A program made the position numbers and the translations under genes. This document shows positions 27,169 through 36,645 of a stretch of 64,000 bases of DNA, in pieces. Within the stretch, counting starts at the first letter, position 1; every line of letters begins with the position of its first letter. Source of the stretch: an uncultured Planctomycetaceae bacterium (lineage in GTDB: Bacteria > Planctomycetota > Planctomycetia > Planctomycetales > Planctomycetaceae); contig CALFSX010000214.1 of assembly GCA_937916515.1 (NCBI GenBank), positions 44,956-108,955 on the forward strand. The letters are read 5' to 3'. The notes below the pieces were generated by a model. It did not search any database. It was not told the DNA's origin and saw nothing but the letters and a program-made list of their open reading frames with translations.

Positions 27169-28080
27169 ATGAAAGCTCTGTTGGTGCCAAATCACCTTTT
27201 GTTTCCGCTGTTTTCCAGTGTCGTATTTGTTTTGGGCATGATGCTGGCGAAACAAGGTATTAGTCGCGGAGCAACTCCATGGACAGGCGTGTTCTTCGGA
27301 AATCTTTGGCTGGCTTTGTTTTGGGCAGTTGTGGCCATTGTTCGCGGTGAAATCGTTCCGATTACCGCCTGGGGCGACGCGGCGATTATTGGTGTTCTGT
27401 TTGTTCTGGGACAGTTGTTTACATACCTGGCATTTCAGTTTGGCGACGTTTCCGTTGCCACGCCAATTTTTGGCGTGAAAGTGCTGATGGTGGCAACGCT
27501 CACGTCACTGATGGCCAAAACGAACGTACCCGCAGCCATCTGGATTGCAGGTACCATGGCCAGCGTGGGAATCATTCTTGTGCAGTGGTCAGGCAGCGCA
27601 GGACAAACCGCCGAACATTCAAGACGACGTGGTCTGACTATTATCCTGGCGTTAAGTGCCGCGTTTTCGCTGTCGTTGTTCGACGTGTGTCTGCAGAAGT
27701 GGGCGATGAAATGGAACAGCTACGCATTTCTGCCAGTGATGTTTGGCACCGCAGGAATTCTGTCGCTTGTGTTCTTGCCGGTAGTCACCAGTCCCAGGCA
27801 ATTGGTGAAACTGAAGGCCTTTAACTGGATGCTGGGTGGCACATTGCTAATGGCGTTGCAAGCGCTAAGCATGTGTTTTTCCCTGGCCGAATTCGGGGAC
27901 GCCCCCAGAATCAACATCGTGTATGCACTGCGAGGCCTTTGGGGAGTCATTCTGGCATGGCTGTTGGCCAGCACGTTGAAGACCAATGAAGCATCCGTCG
28001 GCCGTCCTGTAATGATCCGCCGCCTGTGTGGAGCCACACTGCTAACCGCCGCCGTCCTGCTGGCAATCACCGCCTCCTGA
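27169..28080 (+). CDS. EamA/DMT-superfamily transporter
   Basis: 303 residues with about ten hydrophobic helices in two five-helix halves, e.g. SSVVFVLGMMLAKQGISRGATPW, AAIIGVLFVLGQLFTYLAFQFG and ATPIFGVKVLMVATLTSL, with the second half ending in WGVILAWLLAS. It likely exports or imports a small metabolite. The ATG at 27169 begins the first helix; the open frame further upstream runs through element copy 7 and is not coding. Its TGA stop (28078-28080) is directly followed by element copy 8. Confidence 0.88.
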   Translation: MKALLVPNHLLFPLFSSVVFVLGMMLAKQGISRGATPWTGVFFGNLWLALFWAVVAIVRGEIVPITAWGDAAIIGVLFVLGQLFTYLAFQFGDVSVATPIFGVKVLMVATLTSLMAKTNVPAAIWIAGTMASVGIILVQWSGSAGQTAEHSRRRGLTIILALSAAFSLSLFDVCLQKWAMKWNSYAFLPVMFGTAGILSLVFLPVVTSPRQLVKLKAFNWMLGGTLLMALQALSMCFSLAEFGDAPRINIVYALRGLWGVILAWLLASTLKTNEASVGRPVMIRRLCGATLLTAAVLLAITAS

Positions 28081-28210
28081 CAAGGGCCCGCCCTTGACCC
28101 GGTGGCGTGGCACGCGAGAAGACGTAGAACGCTCAATTCGCCAAGCCGCTCCGTTGTCGCTACGAGAAACATACAAGCACCGTGCGCGCTTCTTTTTGAG
28201 TAATACTCTA
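28081..28210 (+). repeat. Dispersed element, copy 8, directly after the DMT stop
   Basis: Begins on the base after the TGA stop with CAAGGGCCCGCCCTTG, and continues with ACCCGGTGGCGTGGC, the core GCCAAGCCGCTCCGTTGTCG, CACCGTGCGCGC and a TGAGTAATACTCTAG tail. Confidence 0.82.
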
Positions 28211-28284
28211 GCTGGACAGCGCCATGTTTGTTTTGCGACGATCAGCTATGTATTCATGCCCGACCCCGCCATGGTCCACTTCAG

Positions 28285-28441
28285 CCATCAGTTTTAACTG
28301 GTGGTAAAGCGATTGCCGAGTTTTTCGCTGCCGGCTTTAGCCGGACCTCAATCACGGCTTCAGCCGCTGGGTCTTATGGCTGAAGCCGGCTGTCCCGGCA
28401 TTCATCTCACCTTCAGGCTCCAGTTAAAACTGGAGCCTGAA
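28285..28441. repeat. Cluster of four small hairpins
   Basis: 28285-28304 (CCATCAGTT/AACTGGTGG, one wobble), 28331-28344 (CCGGCT/AGCCGG), 28355-28388 (CGGCTTCAGCC/GGCTGAAGCCG, 11 bp) and 28412-28441 (14-bp perfect stem followed by A residues). Three of the units use the same GGCTT(C/T)AGCC or CAGTTTTAACTG theme, so this is a REP-like array in the ~790-bp spacer between the DMT gene and the next CDS. The rest of the spacer (28442-28869) holds a 10-bp tandem repeat (CCGAAATGTA, 2.9 copies at 28554-28582) and no credible gene. Confidence 0.65.
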
Positions 28442-28869
28442 AAATGGTTCCAGCACTCTTCTCCAATGAATGCGGGGCGGATGAATGTGGCGCTGTCCAA
28501 CTCATCACTCTGGTGCGGATGGCAATTTTCGCCGCTGGAACAGCTTTGAATGCGCCGAAATGTACCGAAATGTACCGAAATGTCGCACTTGGGAGGCCTC
28601 GATTCAGGTGTTTTGGGTCGTCAGCCAGAAATTTCGGGAAAACTGCAGCACCTTTAAATGAAACACCGGTTTTGAATCCTTGCGGCTGGACAACGAAACC
28701 TATGCCGGACGCGAAACGAGAACTTTCTGAGCTGCCCTTTCTGAAATCATCGTTACACAGAATGACTTTGTTTTCAGCAAGAAAACAGAAGCCTCTCGTC
28801 GTTTACAACGTTCGGCTTCATTTCTCATGCGATTCCATTTGGGCAAGTCCTTGTCAGGGAATTCATACA

Positions 28870-29973
28870 ATGCAGAAAATTTCCTTCAGAAGCGTCAGCC
28901 TGGCAATTGCGGCTTTTGCAATTGCCTTGCAGAGTGCGGTTGCGGTTGCCAGCAATCAGAGTTCGTCTTCGGATCGCAATCCAGCAAACGAAGCGGAGCT
29001 CTTGTACTCGGAAACAATCGACAGCGGGCTGATGGTTATCGACAAAACTTTCATCTCCGCACCGTACCTGCTAGAGGCTACGGAGACACACGTCTCCGTA
29101 AACGGTATTGTTTGCTTTAATTCGGGCGAGGTATCTTCCAGCCAGGCACGTTCGCGCCGACAACGTTCGGCTGATGGAGAAACTCAGCAAGGTGATTTTG
29201 CGACTTCCGGTCGAACTCGACGTTCTGCCGTTCGCACAGCAGAGCAGCTTGTCGAGACGTTGATGGAAGGCGGAGCGATATTTATTAGTGACGATAAAGT
29301 TCCACACCACTTGCTGGGATCCGGCTATCACCTGTTCTGCGACGTCATTTTGGCGGAGCAACCCACCGATGATCAGGTCTTCGAATTTTCTGGATTGGTC
29401 GGTGACGTTAAACGACAAGTAAATTGGAAAGAATGGCTGCAAACAGTGGTTGTTCCGGAGTCAGCCAGAACAAGCATGCAGGCAACCGTCGATGAAATCA
29501 ATCGCACAGAAGCCGACGGTATCGCGAAGATGGCGGCCCTTCAACGACTGGAATCAATTAGCTACCCGCTGACTGTTCTGGGAATGCTGCTAAGTGTGTT
29601 TGCTTTGGGACATGTGCTGAAGTGGACGGCGAAGAGTATTGTTGCAGAACAGAACGCTGACTACACACCCGAAGTAACCAAATGCGTTGAAGTTGCATTG
29701 CTGCTGATGCTGGCGATGTCGCTTATTGACCTCGTCTGGACGATTCTGGCTGGACAAGCTGGCGTCATGAAAGAGGTCAATCCACTGGCGGCCACTTATC
29801 TGGATTCACCCATGCAGTTGGTGGCCTTCAAAGTAACGGCGACCGGACTCGGGTGCGGAATCCTATACGCCTGGCGTCGCCTTAGGCAGGTTCAGGACGC
29901 GACATGGTGGATGTGTCTTGTCTGCGTACTGCTGACTTTCCGCTGGGTCGTGTTCGATTCGGTCATGGGTTGA
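28870..29973 (+). CDS. Membrane protein with C-terminal DUF5658-like domain
   Basis: 367 residues: signal peptide, a periplasmic region of about 220 residues with a Ser/Arg-rich linker, and three or four transmembrane helices at the C-terminus. The sequence DLVWTILAGQAG-(6)-NPLAATYL, followed by FKVTATGLGCGILY, matches the small DUF5658 membrane domain (D...T...NPLA...K). Function unknown. The ATG at 28870 has AGGGA about 11 nt upstream and opens a clean signal sequence; the frame upstream of it is not protein-like. Confidence 0.78.
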   Translation: MQKISFRSVSLAIAAFAIALQSAVAVASNQSSSSDRNPANEAELLYSETIDSGLMVIDKTFISAPYLLEATETHVSVNGIVCFNSGEVSSSQARSRRQRSADGETQQGDFATSGRTRRSAVRTAEQLVETLMEGGAIFISDDKVPHHLLGSGYHLFCDVILAEQPTDDQVFEFSGLVGDVKRQVNWKEWLQTVVVPESARTSMQATVDEINRTEADGIAKMAALQRLESISYPLTVLGMLLSVFALGHVLKWTAKSIVAEQNADYTPEVTKCVEVALLLMLAMSLIDLVWTILAGQAGVMKEVNPLAATYLDSPMQLVAFKVTATGLGCGILYAWRRLRQVQDATWWMCLVCVLLTFRWVVFDSVMG

Positions 29974-30053
29974 ACGGCTGAGTGCATTGATCGAGTAATA
30001 GTCACGCGTTGTAATACGTGTCACTGAATCATTGATCATGACGAAAGCTGAAC

Positions 30054-33000
30054 ATGTATTCTGCCTTATACCCTTCCCGAACAGTTGCGGCTCTGATTTT
30101 TGCAACGGTGGCATCGCTGTTCGGCCCGCCATCAATCGTTGCAGCCGACGAAGATGAAGACTTTCCGCCGGGGCTCGAAGCTCGGTACACTGTCGGCGAA
30201 TCTTCCGTTCGGCGAATCGACAATCAGCTAAGCTTCGACTGGGGCGGCGCGGCTCCGGACGAACGCTTGCCGACTGGCCCATTTACAGCCACATGGTCGG
30301 GAAACCTTTTGGCTCGATTGCCTGGAAGTCACCGCTTTCACGCGTTTGTGGCGGGTGATGTGGAACTCAAAATCGACGGGCGTCTGGTGCTTCAGGCTTC
30401 GTCGGCCTATGGCTTCAACAGCGGCGAACCGTTCGACCTGACGGCTGGAGATCATGCGATCGAAGTTCGCTATTCAACGCCGGCCGAATCAGACAAGCCG
30501 CGAGCTCGCCTGAATGTGTTCTGGTCGTCGGACGCGTTTACGATGGAACCCTTGCCTGCGGATGTGCTGTTTCGTGACGAAGGCAGCTCGCAATTGCACG
30601 CCACACAGCAGGGCCGATTGCTGTCCGACGCGTTTCGTTGTGCGGCCTGTCATCGCAGCAATGACGACCAGTCGAACCAAACACAGCCGAACGGCTTAGC
30701 CGTCATGAATGCTCCCGCGTTGGATCGAGTGAAAGGTTCACAGGATCCAATCATGCTGATTCAGCGTCTGATGTTGCCGCAGAAAGCCGTCAGCAACAGC
30801 CACATGCCAGGCTTCGGACTTTCAGCGGAAAAGGCCAGCAGCGTGGCCGATTTTCTGTTGTCGGTGTCGAAGGATGCTCACAAGGAAAGCGAGATCAAAT
30901 TCAAGGAAGGCGACGTCGATGCAGGAGCCAGGTTACTGCATTCGCTGGGTTGCGTCGCCTGTCATCAGTTGCCGGGCGGTCAGGCGGGTTCAGAATCGCT
31001 GGCAGCTCCGTATGACGCTCCGGAACTTGTCAACGTTGCAAAACGCAGATCCGTTGCATGGCTGGATCGCTGGTTACGAGATCCCGAATCGCTGAACGTC
31101 GATCACCGCATGCCCGTCTATGATCTTTCGAAAGACGAACGTCGTCAGCTGGTGGCCACGTTGGCTCAAACAGGAGGCTCTGCCGGAAGCTGGGCATCGC
31201 CGGCTACTACTGAACCTCTGGAACAACGCATCGCCGCCGGAAAGAAGATCGTCGCCGAAGCCAACTGCGCTGCCTGTCATCGCATCCCCGGAATGAAGGC
31301 GACAAACGTGGCAGCGCTGGTTGCCAGCAGTTCCTCTGGAAGCAGTTCAACCAACGGTAAGACTCACGACTGTATTCGGAAGCCAGCTCGAACGGCAACA
31401 CTTCAAAACGGACGACGTGTTCCGCACTACGCAGCGTTTAGTGGCAAAGAAACGGTTCCGTTGACCGAATGGATTCGTTCGACAGCCACAACCAGCCATC
31501 TAAGCATAGCCGACAGGGGCCACCAGCTGCTGCAACGCAACGGTTGCACAGCCTGTCACGATCGCGACCTTTCTCGCGGACTTTCAAACATCGCCAACCG
31601 GCTTGAAAAGGCTCACCCGGAACTGGCAGGGCAATCGCAGGGCTTGATTCCTCCTTCGCTGACCGCCGTTGGAGACAAGCTGAACGACGATTATCTGCGC
31701 AAGGCCGTCGCGGGCGAACAAGTCGATCGTCGGCTGCCATGGCTGCTGGTCCGCATGCCGAAATTCAAACACAGCGAAGCAGATCGATCCACTCTGGTTC
31801 ACCATCTGGTTAGCAGCGATCGCATGCCCGACGAAGCCGACGCGGCCAGGCAGGATTTACTGGCGGAAGTGGATCTAACAGGCACGGCGGTCGCATCGAC
31901 GGAAGATCTTCTGCTGGGCAATCAGCTAACAGGAGCCGCCGGTTTTAACTGCGTCGCGTGTCACAAGGCCGGTCCGTTTGAACCTCGCAACGTGGCGCTG
32001 GGAACTCGTGGTTCAGACATCATGACCATGGGCAGTCGGATTCGGCCACGATTCTTTCAACGCTGGATGAAGAATCCTATTCGCGTGATCGCAGGAATCG
32101 AAATGCCCGCCATCAAGAAAGCGATGCCGGACGTGCTGGACGGTTCGTTGCCGAAGCAGATCGGAGTCATCTGGACAGCTCTCAGCGACTCGCGGTTTAC
32201 TCCGCCAACAGTCACCAGTCGTTTCGAACAGATCGTGAACGTCGAACCCGGCGGCTCACCGCGAATCATTCGCGACGTCTTCACGATGGGCACGGACAAA
32301 GATCGAGAAGCCGTTGCGCGAGCCATGGCCATCGGTTTCGGTAATGGGCACAACCTGCTGATTGATCTGGACACAATGTCCGTTCGGCTGTGGACGATCG
32401 GCGAGTTCGCTCGCCAACGCACCGAAGGCAAAAGCTGGTATTGGGACATGCCGGGCATTCCCGTGCAACGCAATACCGCCGCGAAGATTCCGCTCACTCT
32501 GACATTGAAGTCAGAAACTCTGCTTCCCATTGAAGACGAAGGGCGATTTGCCGAACTGCTGTCATATCGACAGGACGGCGATGCTGTGGAAATTACGTGT
32601 GCCTGGAGATTCGCTTCAACTGTGGACTCGCAACCAACGCCGGATCCGGAACCACATTTCAGCCCGACGATTTGGGAACGCACGGCAACGATCGCTCATC
32701 GCGTCGTGGTCAAACACAGATTTGAGCCGACTGAAGTCACCGACAATCCCAGCGGTATCGGCTGGAAGCACGGCCTCACGGTTCTGGACGCACCTGCGGA
32801 ATCTGAAGTGACCGGCTGGCTTAGTATTTATCGAGACGACAAACCTTCTCATCCGAGTTCGATTCCTGTTCTCACCGGGCCGAATCGATGGGCCAAGGTT
32901 CCGCTGGGTGGCACTGCTGATGTGTCATTAACTATTGGCGAATCAATTCCGGTGGTTCCGCCGAGCACAAAGAAGCCGGTTTCCGTTGCCACAATGGAAA

Positions 33001-34358
33001 CAATTACCACCACACCTGGTTTTGTTGGAACGCGGTTGCCAATCGACAGCTCCATCATGCCCACCTCAATGGCATGGTTGCCGGATGGACGCATGGTGTT
33101 CACATCGCTGAAAGGGCAGGTCTGGATTGCAGAAGACACCAACAACGATGGCCTGGTCGACAGCACTTCGCTGTTCGAAGAAGGGCTTGCGGCTCCGTTT
33201 GGAATTTTGACCGACGCCGATTCCATCATTGTGGCTCACAAACCGGAGGTCCTTCGTCTGCGAGATACCGATGGCGACGGGCGAGCCGACGAACGAGAAG
33301 TCATCGCCAGCGGTTGGGGCTACAACGACAACTATCACGACTGGACGTCCGGTCTGGTTCGCGACAAAGAAGGCAACATGTATGTCGGCCTGGGAAGTGA
33401 TTACTCACAAAAAGACCGCCCAACCAACCAGGACCGCTGGCGAGGCGGCGTGATTAAGATTGACCCGTCGGGCATCATTACGCCGCTGGGAATGTCCATG
33501 CGATACCCCATGAGCCTTGCGTTTGATAACAAAGGCAATCTGTTTGCCACCGACAATCAGGGAGTTCAAAACACGTTTAACGAGATCAATCACATTCTGC
33601 CGGGCAAACACTACGGCGTGCCGTCGGCTCATCAGCCAACAGACGGTCTGCAGCATGAAGCTCCTGCGCTGATGGTGCCTCATCCGTGGACTCGCAGCGT
33701 GAACAGCATTCTGTTTCTGCCTGATACGTTTTCTGTGAAGGAATTACGAGGACACGGAATCGGCTGCGAATACGATTCACGATTCCTGATGCGATTTACC
33801 ATTCAAAACGTCGGCGGAATCCTGCAGGGAGCCAGCTATCGGTTCAGCCTTCCCGAACAGGAAGCCGGCCGCAGCAACTTCATCGGCCCGATTTGCTCTG
33901 CCGTTTCGCCGAAAGGTGAACTGTATATCGGCAGCATCTGGGACAGCGGATGGCAGGGCGGCCTGAACACGGGCGGCATTACAAAGCTGGTCCCCGATAC
34001 GGGGCCAACCAACGGTGACCGGCCGAACGGAATTCAGGAACTAACGGCCACACCCACCGGATTTGAAGTCACGTTTTTTCGACCAGTTGATCCAGCTGCT
34101 GCAACAGACTCAGCCAGTTGGTCCATTCAGGGCTACACGCGAGAATGGGGCGGCAGCTATGCGACTCCGGATTCCGGAAGATACTCACCAACAGTGAGCT
34201 CGATCAAAGCCTTGGACGGCGGCAAAACCATCCGCATCACAGCCAGCGAGCTAAAACCCGGCCACGTGTACGATATCTCCACAACCGGCAAGCTGACTTC
34301 CACCGAAAAGCTGTGGCCGTCCGAAGCTCACTATTCGATGAAAGTCGTGCCAAAATAG
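30054..34358 (+). CDS. Large secreted PA14 / five-haem c / sorbosone-dehydrogenase-like protein
   Basis: 1434 residues. After a signal peptide, residues about 45-170 form a PA14-like carbohydrate-binding domain (FTATWSGNLLARLPGSHRF, VELKIDGRLV). Five c-type haem motifs follow: CAACH (196), CVACH (300), CAACH (405), CTACH (498) and CVACH (633). A large propeller of the PVC/sorbosone-dehydrogenase type comes at about 970-1280 (LPDGRMVFTSLKGQVWIAED, DTDGDGRADEREV, DNQGVQNTFNEINH). A small beta-domain closes the protein. Such proteins probably oxidise sugars in the periplasm and pass electrons through the haem domains to respiration. No partner oxidoreductase is adjacent. Confidence 0.92.
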   Translation: MYSALYPSRTVAALIFATVASLFGPPSIVAADEDEDFPPGLEARYTVGESSVRRIDNQLSFDWGGAAPDERLPTGPFTATWSGNLLARLPGSHRFHAFVAGDVELKIDGRLVLQASSAYGFNSGEPFDLTAGDHAIEVRYSTPAESDKPRARLNVFWSSDAFTMEPLPADVLFRDEGSSQLHATQQGRLLSDAFRCAACHRSNDDQSNQTQPNGLAVMNAPALDRVKGSQDPIMLIQRLMLPQKAVSNSHMPGFGLSAEKASSVADFLLSVSKDAHKESEIKFKEGDVDAGARLLHSLGCVACHQLPGGQAGSESLAAPYDAPELVNVAKRRSVAWLDRWLRDPESLNVDHRMPVYDLSKDERRQLVATLAQTGGSAGSWASPATTEPLEQRIAAGKKIVAEANCAACHRIPGMKATNVAALVASSSSGSSSTNGKTHDCIRKPARTATLQNGRRVPHYAAFSGKETVPLTEWIRSTATTSHLSIADRGHQLLQRNGCTACHDRDLSRGLSNIANRLEKAHPELAGQSQGLIPPSLTAVGDKLNDDYLRKAVAGEQVDRRLPWLLVRMPKFKHSEADRSTLVHHLVSSDRMPDEADAARQDLLAEVDLTGTAVASTEDLLLGNQLTGAAGFNCVACHKAGPFEPRNVALGTRGSDIMTMGSRIRPRFFQRWMKNPIRVIAGIEMPAIKKAMPDVLDGSLPKQIGVIWTALSDSRFTPPTVTSRFEQIVNVEPGGSPRIIRDVFTMGTDKDREAVARAMAIGFGNGHNLLIDLDTMSVRLWTIGEFARQRTEGKSWYWDMPGIPVQRNTAAKIPLTLTLKSETLLPIEDEGRFAELLSYRQDGDAVEITCAWRFASTVDSQPTPDPEPHFSPTIWERTATIAHRVVVKHRFEPTEVTDNPSGIGWKHGLTVLDAPAESEVTGWLSIYRDDKPSHPSSIPVLTGPNRWAKVPLGGTADVSLTIGESIPVVPPSTKKPVSVATMETITTTPGFVGTRLPIDSSIMPTSMAWLPDGRMVFTSLKGQVWIAEDTNNDGLVDSTSLFEEGLAAPFGILTDADSIIVAHKPEVLRLRDTDGDGRADEREVIASGWGYNDNYHDWTSGLVRDKEGNMYVGLGSDYSQKDRPTNQDRWRGGVIKIDPSGIITPLGMSMRYPMSLAFDNKGNLFATDNQGVQNTFNEINHILPGKHYGVPSAHQPTDGLQHEAPALMVPHPWTRSVNSILFLPDTFSVKELRGHGIGCEYDSRFLMRFTIQNVGGILQGASYRFSLPEQEAGRSNFIGPICSAVSPKGELYIGSIWDSGWQGGLNTGGITKLVPDTGPTNGDRPNGIQELTATPTGFEVTFFRPVDPAAATDSASWSIQGYTREWGGSYATPDSGRYSPTVSSIKALDGGKTIRITASELKPGHVYDISTTGKLTSTEKLWPSEAHYSMKVVPK

Positions 34359-34371
34359 AGCGGCTAAGTTG

Positions 34372-34486
34372 AAGTAGGCCGGACCCAGAAGCGCAGCGAA
34401 GCCGTTCCGGCAATGTGTGGCATTGCTAACGCCGCGACCAAGTTGGGTTTATGCCGGAACTGCGCTCCGCTGGGTCCGGCCTACTT
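34372..34486. terminator. Long inverted repeat between convergent genes
   Basis: 34372-34388 pairs perfectly (17 bp) with 34470-34486, and an inner 9-bp pair joins 34403-34411 to 34452-34460. It sits between the 3' ends of the haem protein and the ABC permease gene. It may block read-through from both sides; the arms resemble a mobile extragenic hairpin more than a U-tract terminator. Confidence 0.6.
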
Positions 34487-34504
34487 TACTGCTGTATGCG
34501 AACA

Positions 34505-35725
34505 CTACTTTCGCGACTGTTGCACGTTCCCACGCAGGAAATACGCAACCGGAGTGGTCAGTGACCAGCGTTCGAAATCTGGGTTCCAGACAATGCCGAT
34601 CATTAGAGGGACGATGATTGACAGCGGGCAGGCCACAGACAGCGACACGACCTTGAAATAGCCTAGGACCAACAGCGTCCAGCTGGTAATCACCATGTAT
34701 AAGGGTGGCAGAAAGATCTTGTCGTATTCGGGCACGATCAGCCGGCGAGTTCCCCAGCGAGCAGCAAGGCTAAGGTGAGAAGAGTGACGGTCGGCAACGA
34801 TTGCCAGTCGCACCATCGCAAACACCAACCCGGAAATGGCCAGCAACAGCAGCATTTCGCTTTTCCATGGAAAGATTGTCAACCAAACCAGCAAAAGAAT
34901 TCCAACAGCCAGGGACTTCGAACGCAACAGCTCCAAAAACTGAACTGCCTTCGACTTGTATCCGCGGGGTGAAAGCAACTCAAACACCGGCGACGAGGTT
35001 CCTCCAATGGGAGTCACGGTTAAGTTGGTAAACGTGGATTCATTCAGTCGATTCAGCACCGTGAACAGTCGCTTCCAAACTGCAAAAACCCCACAAACCA
35101 CCAAGACCAACAGCACCGTGACAAAGACCGTCTCAGAAACCCAAAACAGCAGGTGAGCCAAAACGCCAAGGCCAAGCACGGGCACATAGATGGACCAGTT
35201 CCATTGCCACGCAACAAACAGATATGCCGTGCCGATCCATGTCGCCAGAAACACAACAAGCGGGGCCATCATGGCGCATAAGGCCGAATCGATGATCCGC
35301 ATATCATGAGGCACCCCGGCATACATCGACTGAGATTGAAACCAGGCAATCAGTCCCACATGAACGGCAGCAACAAGCCCCAATATTCCCAGCGGTATCA
35401 GGTCTTTCAAAACAGGATGCCACGGACCAAAGGGTGTGCGATGTTTGGGAGTCCATGGAGTCGTCCCCAGCCACAGATGGTACGCACCGCAATCCGTTGG
35501 AAACCGTCGAAAGCGGAAAATGCCGGCCGCTCCAGCTGCGAAACAGCAAACACCGGGAGCAACCACCATAAATGGTAGAAACACCATGATTGCCGACGGC
35601 CTTTCGATCCAGCGACCCCATGCCAGCCAGACGGCGACCGCTGCCAGATCTGCCAGCACCACAATCACCGCCAACATCAAGGCCTTGTCGCGTTCCGGCA
35701 CACTCTGTAGATACCAGCGGTTCAT
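34505..35725 (-). CDS. ABC-transporter-associated integral membrane protein
   Basis: 406 residues with about nine or ten hydrophobic helices and a cytoplasmic/periplasmic loop of about 70 residues in the middle (NRLNESTFTNLTVTPIGGTSSPVFELLSPRG). Its start overlaps the stop of the ATPase gene by 4 bp, so it is almost certainly the permease partner, of ABC-2-like type. I do not recognise a specific substrate. Confidence 0.8.
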   Translation of the reverse strand: MNRWYLQSVPERDKALMLAVIVVLADLAAVAVWLAWGRWIERPSAIMVFLPFMVVAPGVCCFAAGAAGIFRFRRFPTDCGAYHLWLGTTPWTPKHRTPFGPWHPVLKDLIPLGILGLVAAVHVGLIAWFQSQSMYAGVPHDMRIIDSALCAMMAPLVVFLATWIGTAYLFVAWQWNWSIYVPVLGLGVLAHLLFWVSETVFVTVLLVLVVCGVFAVWKRLFTVLNRLNESTFTNLTVTPIGGTSSPVFELLSPRGYKSKAVQFLELLRSKSLAVGILLLVWLTIFPWKSEMLLLLAISGLVFAMVRLAIVADRHSSHLSLAARWGTRRLIVPEYDKIFLPPLYMVITSWTLLVLGYFKVVSLSVACPLSIIVPLMIGIVWNPDFERWSLTTPVAYFLRGNVQQSRK

Positions 35726-36501
35726 GAGGTCACCTCATGCACAAAGTATTCCTGCAGTTCGGCTTCTGTTTCCGGAAAGATCAGCTTTCTCAAAGCTTCA
35801 TCCAATGATTTTGCATCCGCGTTGCGGATGACGTTTTCTACGGTATCGTGCTGCAGAAGTTTGCCGTCATCCAGAATCAAAACTTCGTCGGCCACTTCTT
35901 CGACAAGTTCCGGAACCGGGCTGGTCAGGATGACGGTTCGATCCTGCCGTTCTGTAAGATGTTTCAGAATCTGTTTGATGGCTGTCAGTCCCGCCGGATC
36001 GAGCCCACCGGAAAAGGGTTCATCCAACAGTAACACGGATGCTTCTGTGACCAGCGCCGAACACAGCCCGATCTTTTTTCGTTGACCGGTTGAATATCCA
36101 GAGATGTTCGAATCGGCAATCTTGTTCAGTTGAAACACGTGCAGCAGGCGTTCGGTATGGTCGAACAAGCGGCGAGTCGGCACGCCCCAAAGTTCTCCCA
36201 CACCCAGCACAAGATTGCGTCCTGTTAGAGTCGGCGGAAACCACGGTTCGGCGGGAAGAAACACCGTTTGCTGGCGAATGGCGAGTTCCTGTTCAACGGA
36301 CGCTCGCCGGTTTAACCCGTTGATCGTAACAACACCTTCCGCGGGACAGGCGACTCCTGCGATGACGTTCAGCAAAGTCGTTTTGCCCATGCCGTTGGGG
36401 CCGATAATGGCCAGAGTCTGCCCGGCGTTCAGCGTAAATGAAATATCGCGCAGAATCGGCTTCAAACCATAGTGGTGATAAACACCGGAAACCTGAATCA
36501 T
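35722..36501 (-). CDS. ABC transporter ATP-binding protein
   Basis: 259 residues with Walker A GPNGMGKTT, a signature motif GYSTGQRKK (Thr-Gly in place of Ser-Gly-Gly), Walker B LLLDEP and D-loop GGLDPAG. At the position of the H-loop His the sequence reads ILTSPVPEL, so the catalytic His seems to be replaced. This is rare in working exporters and suggests altered hydrolysis. First gene of a two-gene operon with the membrane protein. Confidence 0.9.
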   Translation of the reverse strand: MIQVSGVYHHYGLKPILRDISFTLNAGQTLAIIGPNGMGKTTLLNVIAGVACPAEGVVTINGLNRRASVEQELAIRQQTVFLPAEPWFPPTLTGRNLVLGVGELWGVPTRRLFDHTERLLHVFQLNKIADSNISGYSTGQRKKIGLCSALVTEASVLLLDEPFSGGLDPAGLTAIKQILKHLTERQDRTVILTSPVPELVEEVADEVLILDDGKLLQHDTVENVIRNADAKSLDEALRKLIFPETEAELQEYFVHEVTS

Positions 36502-36645
36502 GTCGTCTCCTTCGTTGTGTGTTCATATCACAACGAACCGCACACGATTCGGATCAAAGATTCTCGCCGAAATTTCAGAGCCGCAAACTAACGTGGTCAG
36601 CGGGGAATCCTGATTGCTCACGAACTGCTCTGCAACACCCAACAA

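Noticed and set aside
28444..28869. Extended N-terminus of the DUF5658-like protein
   Set aside because: It runs through a tandem repeat and spacer. A clean signal peptide begins at 28870.
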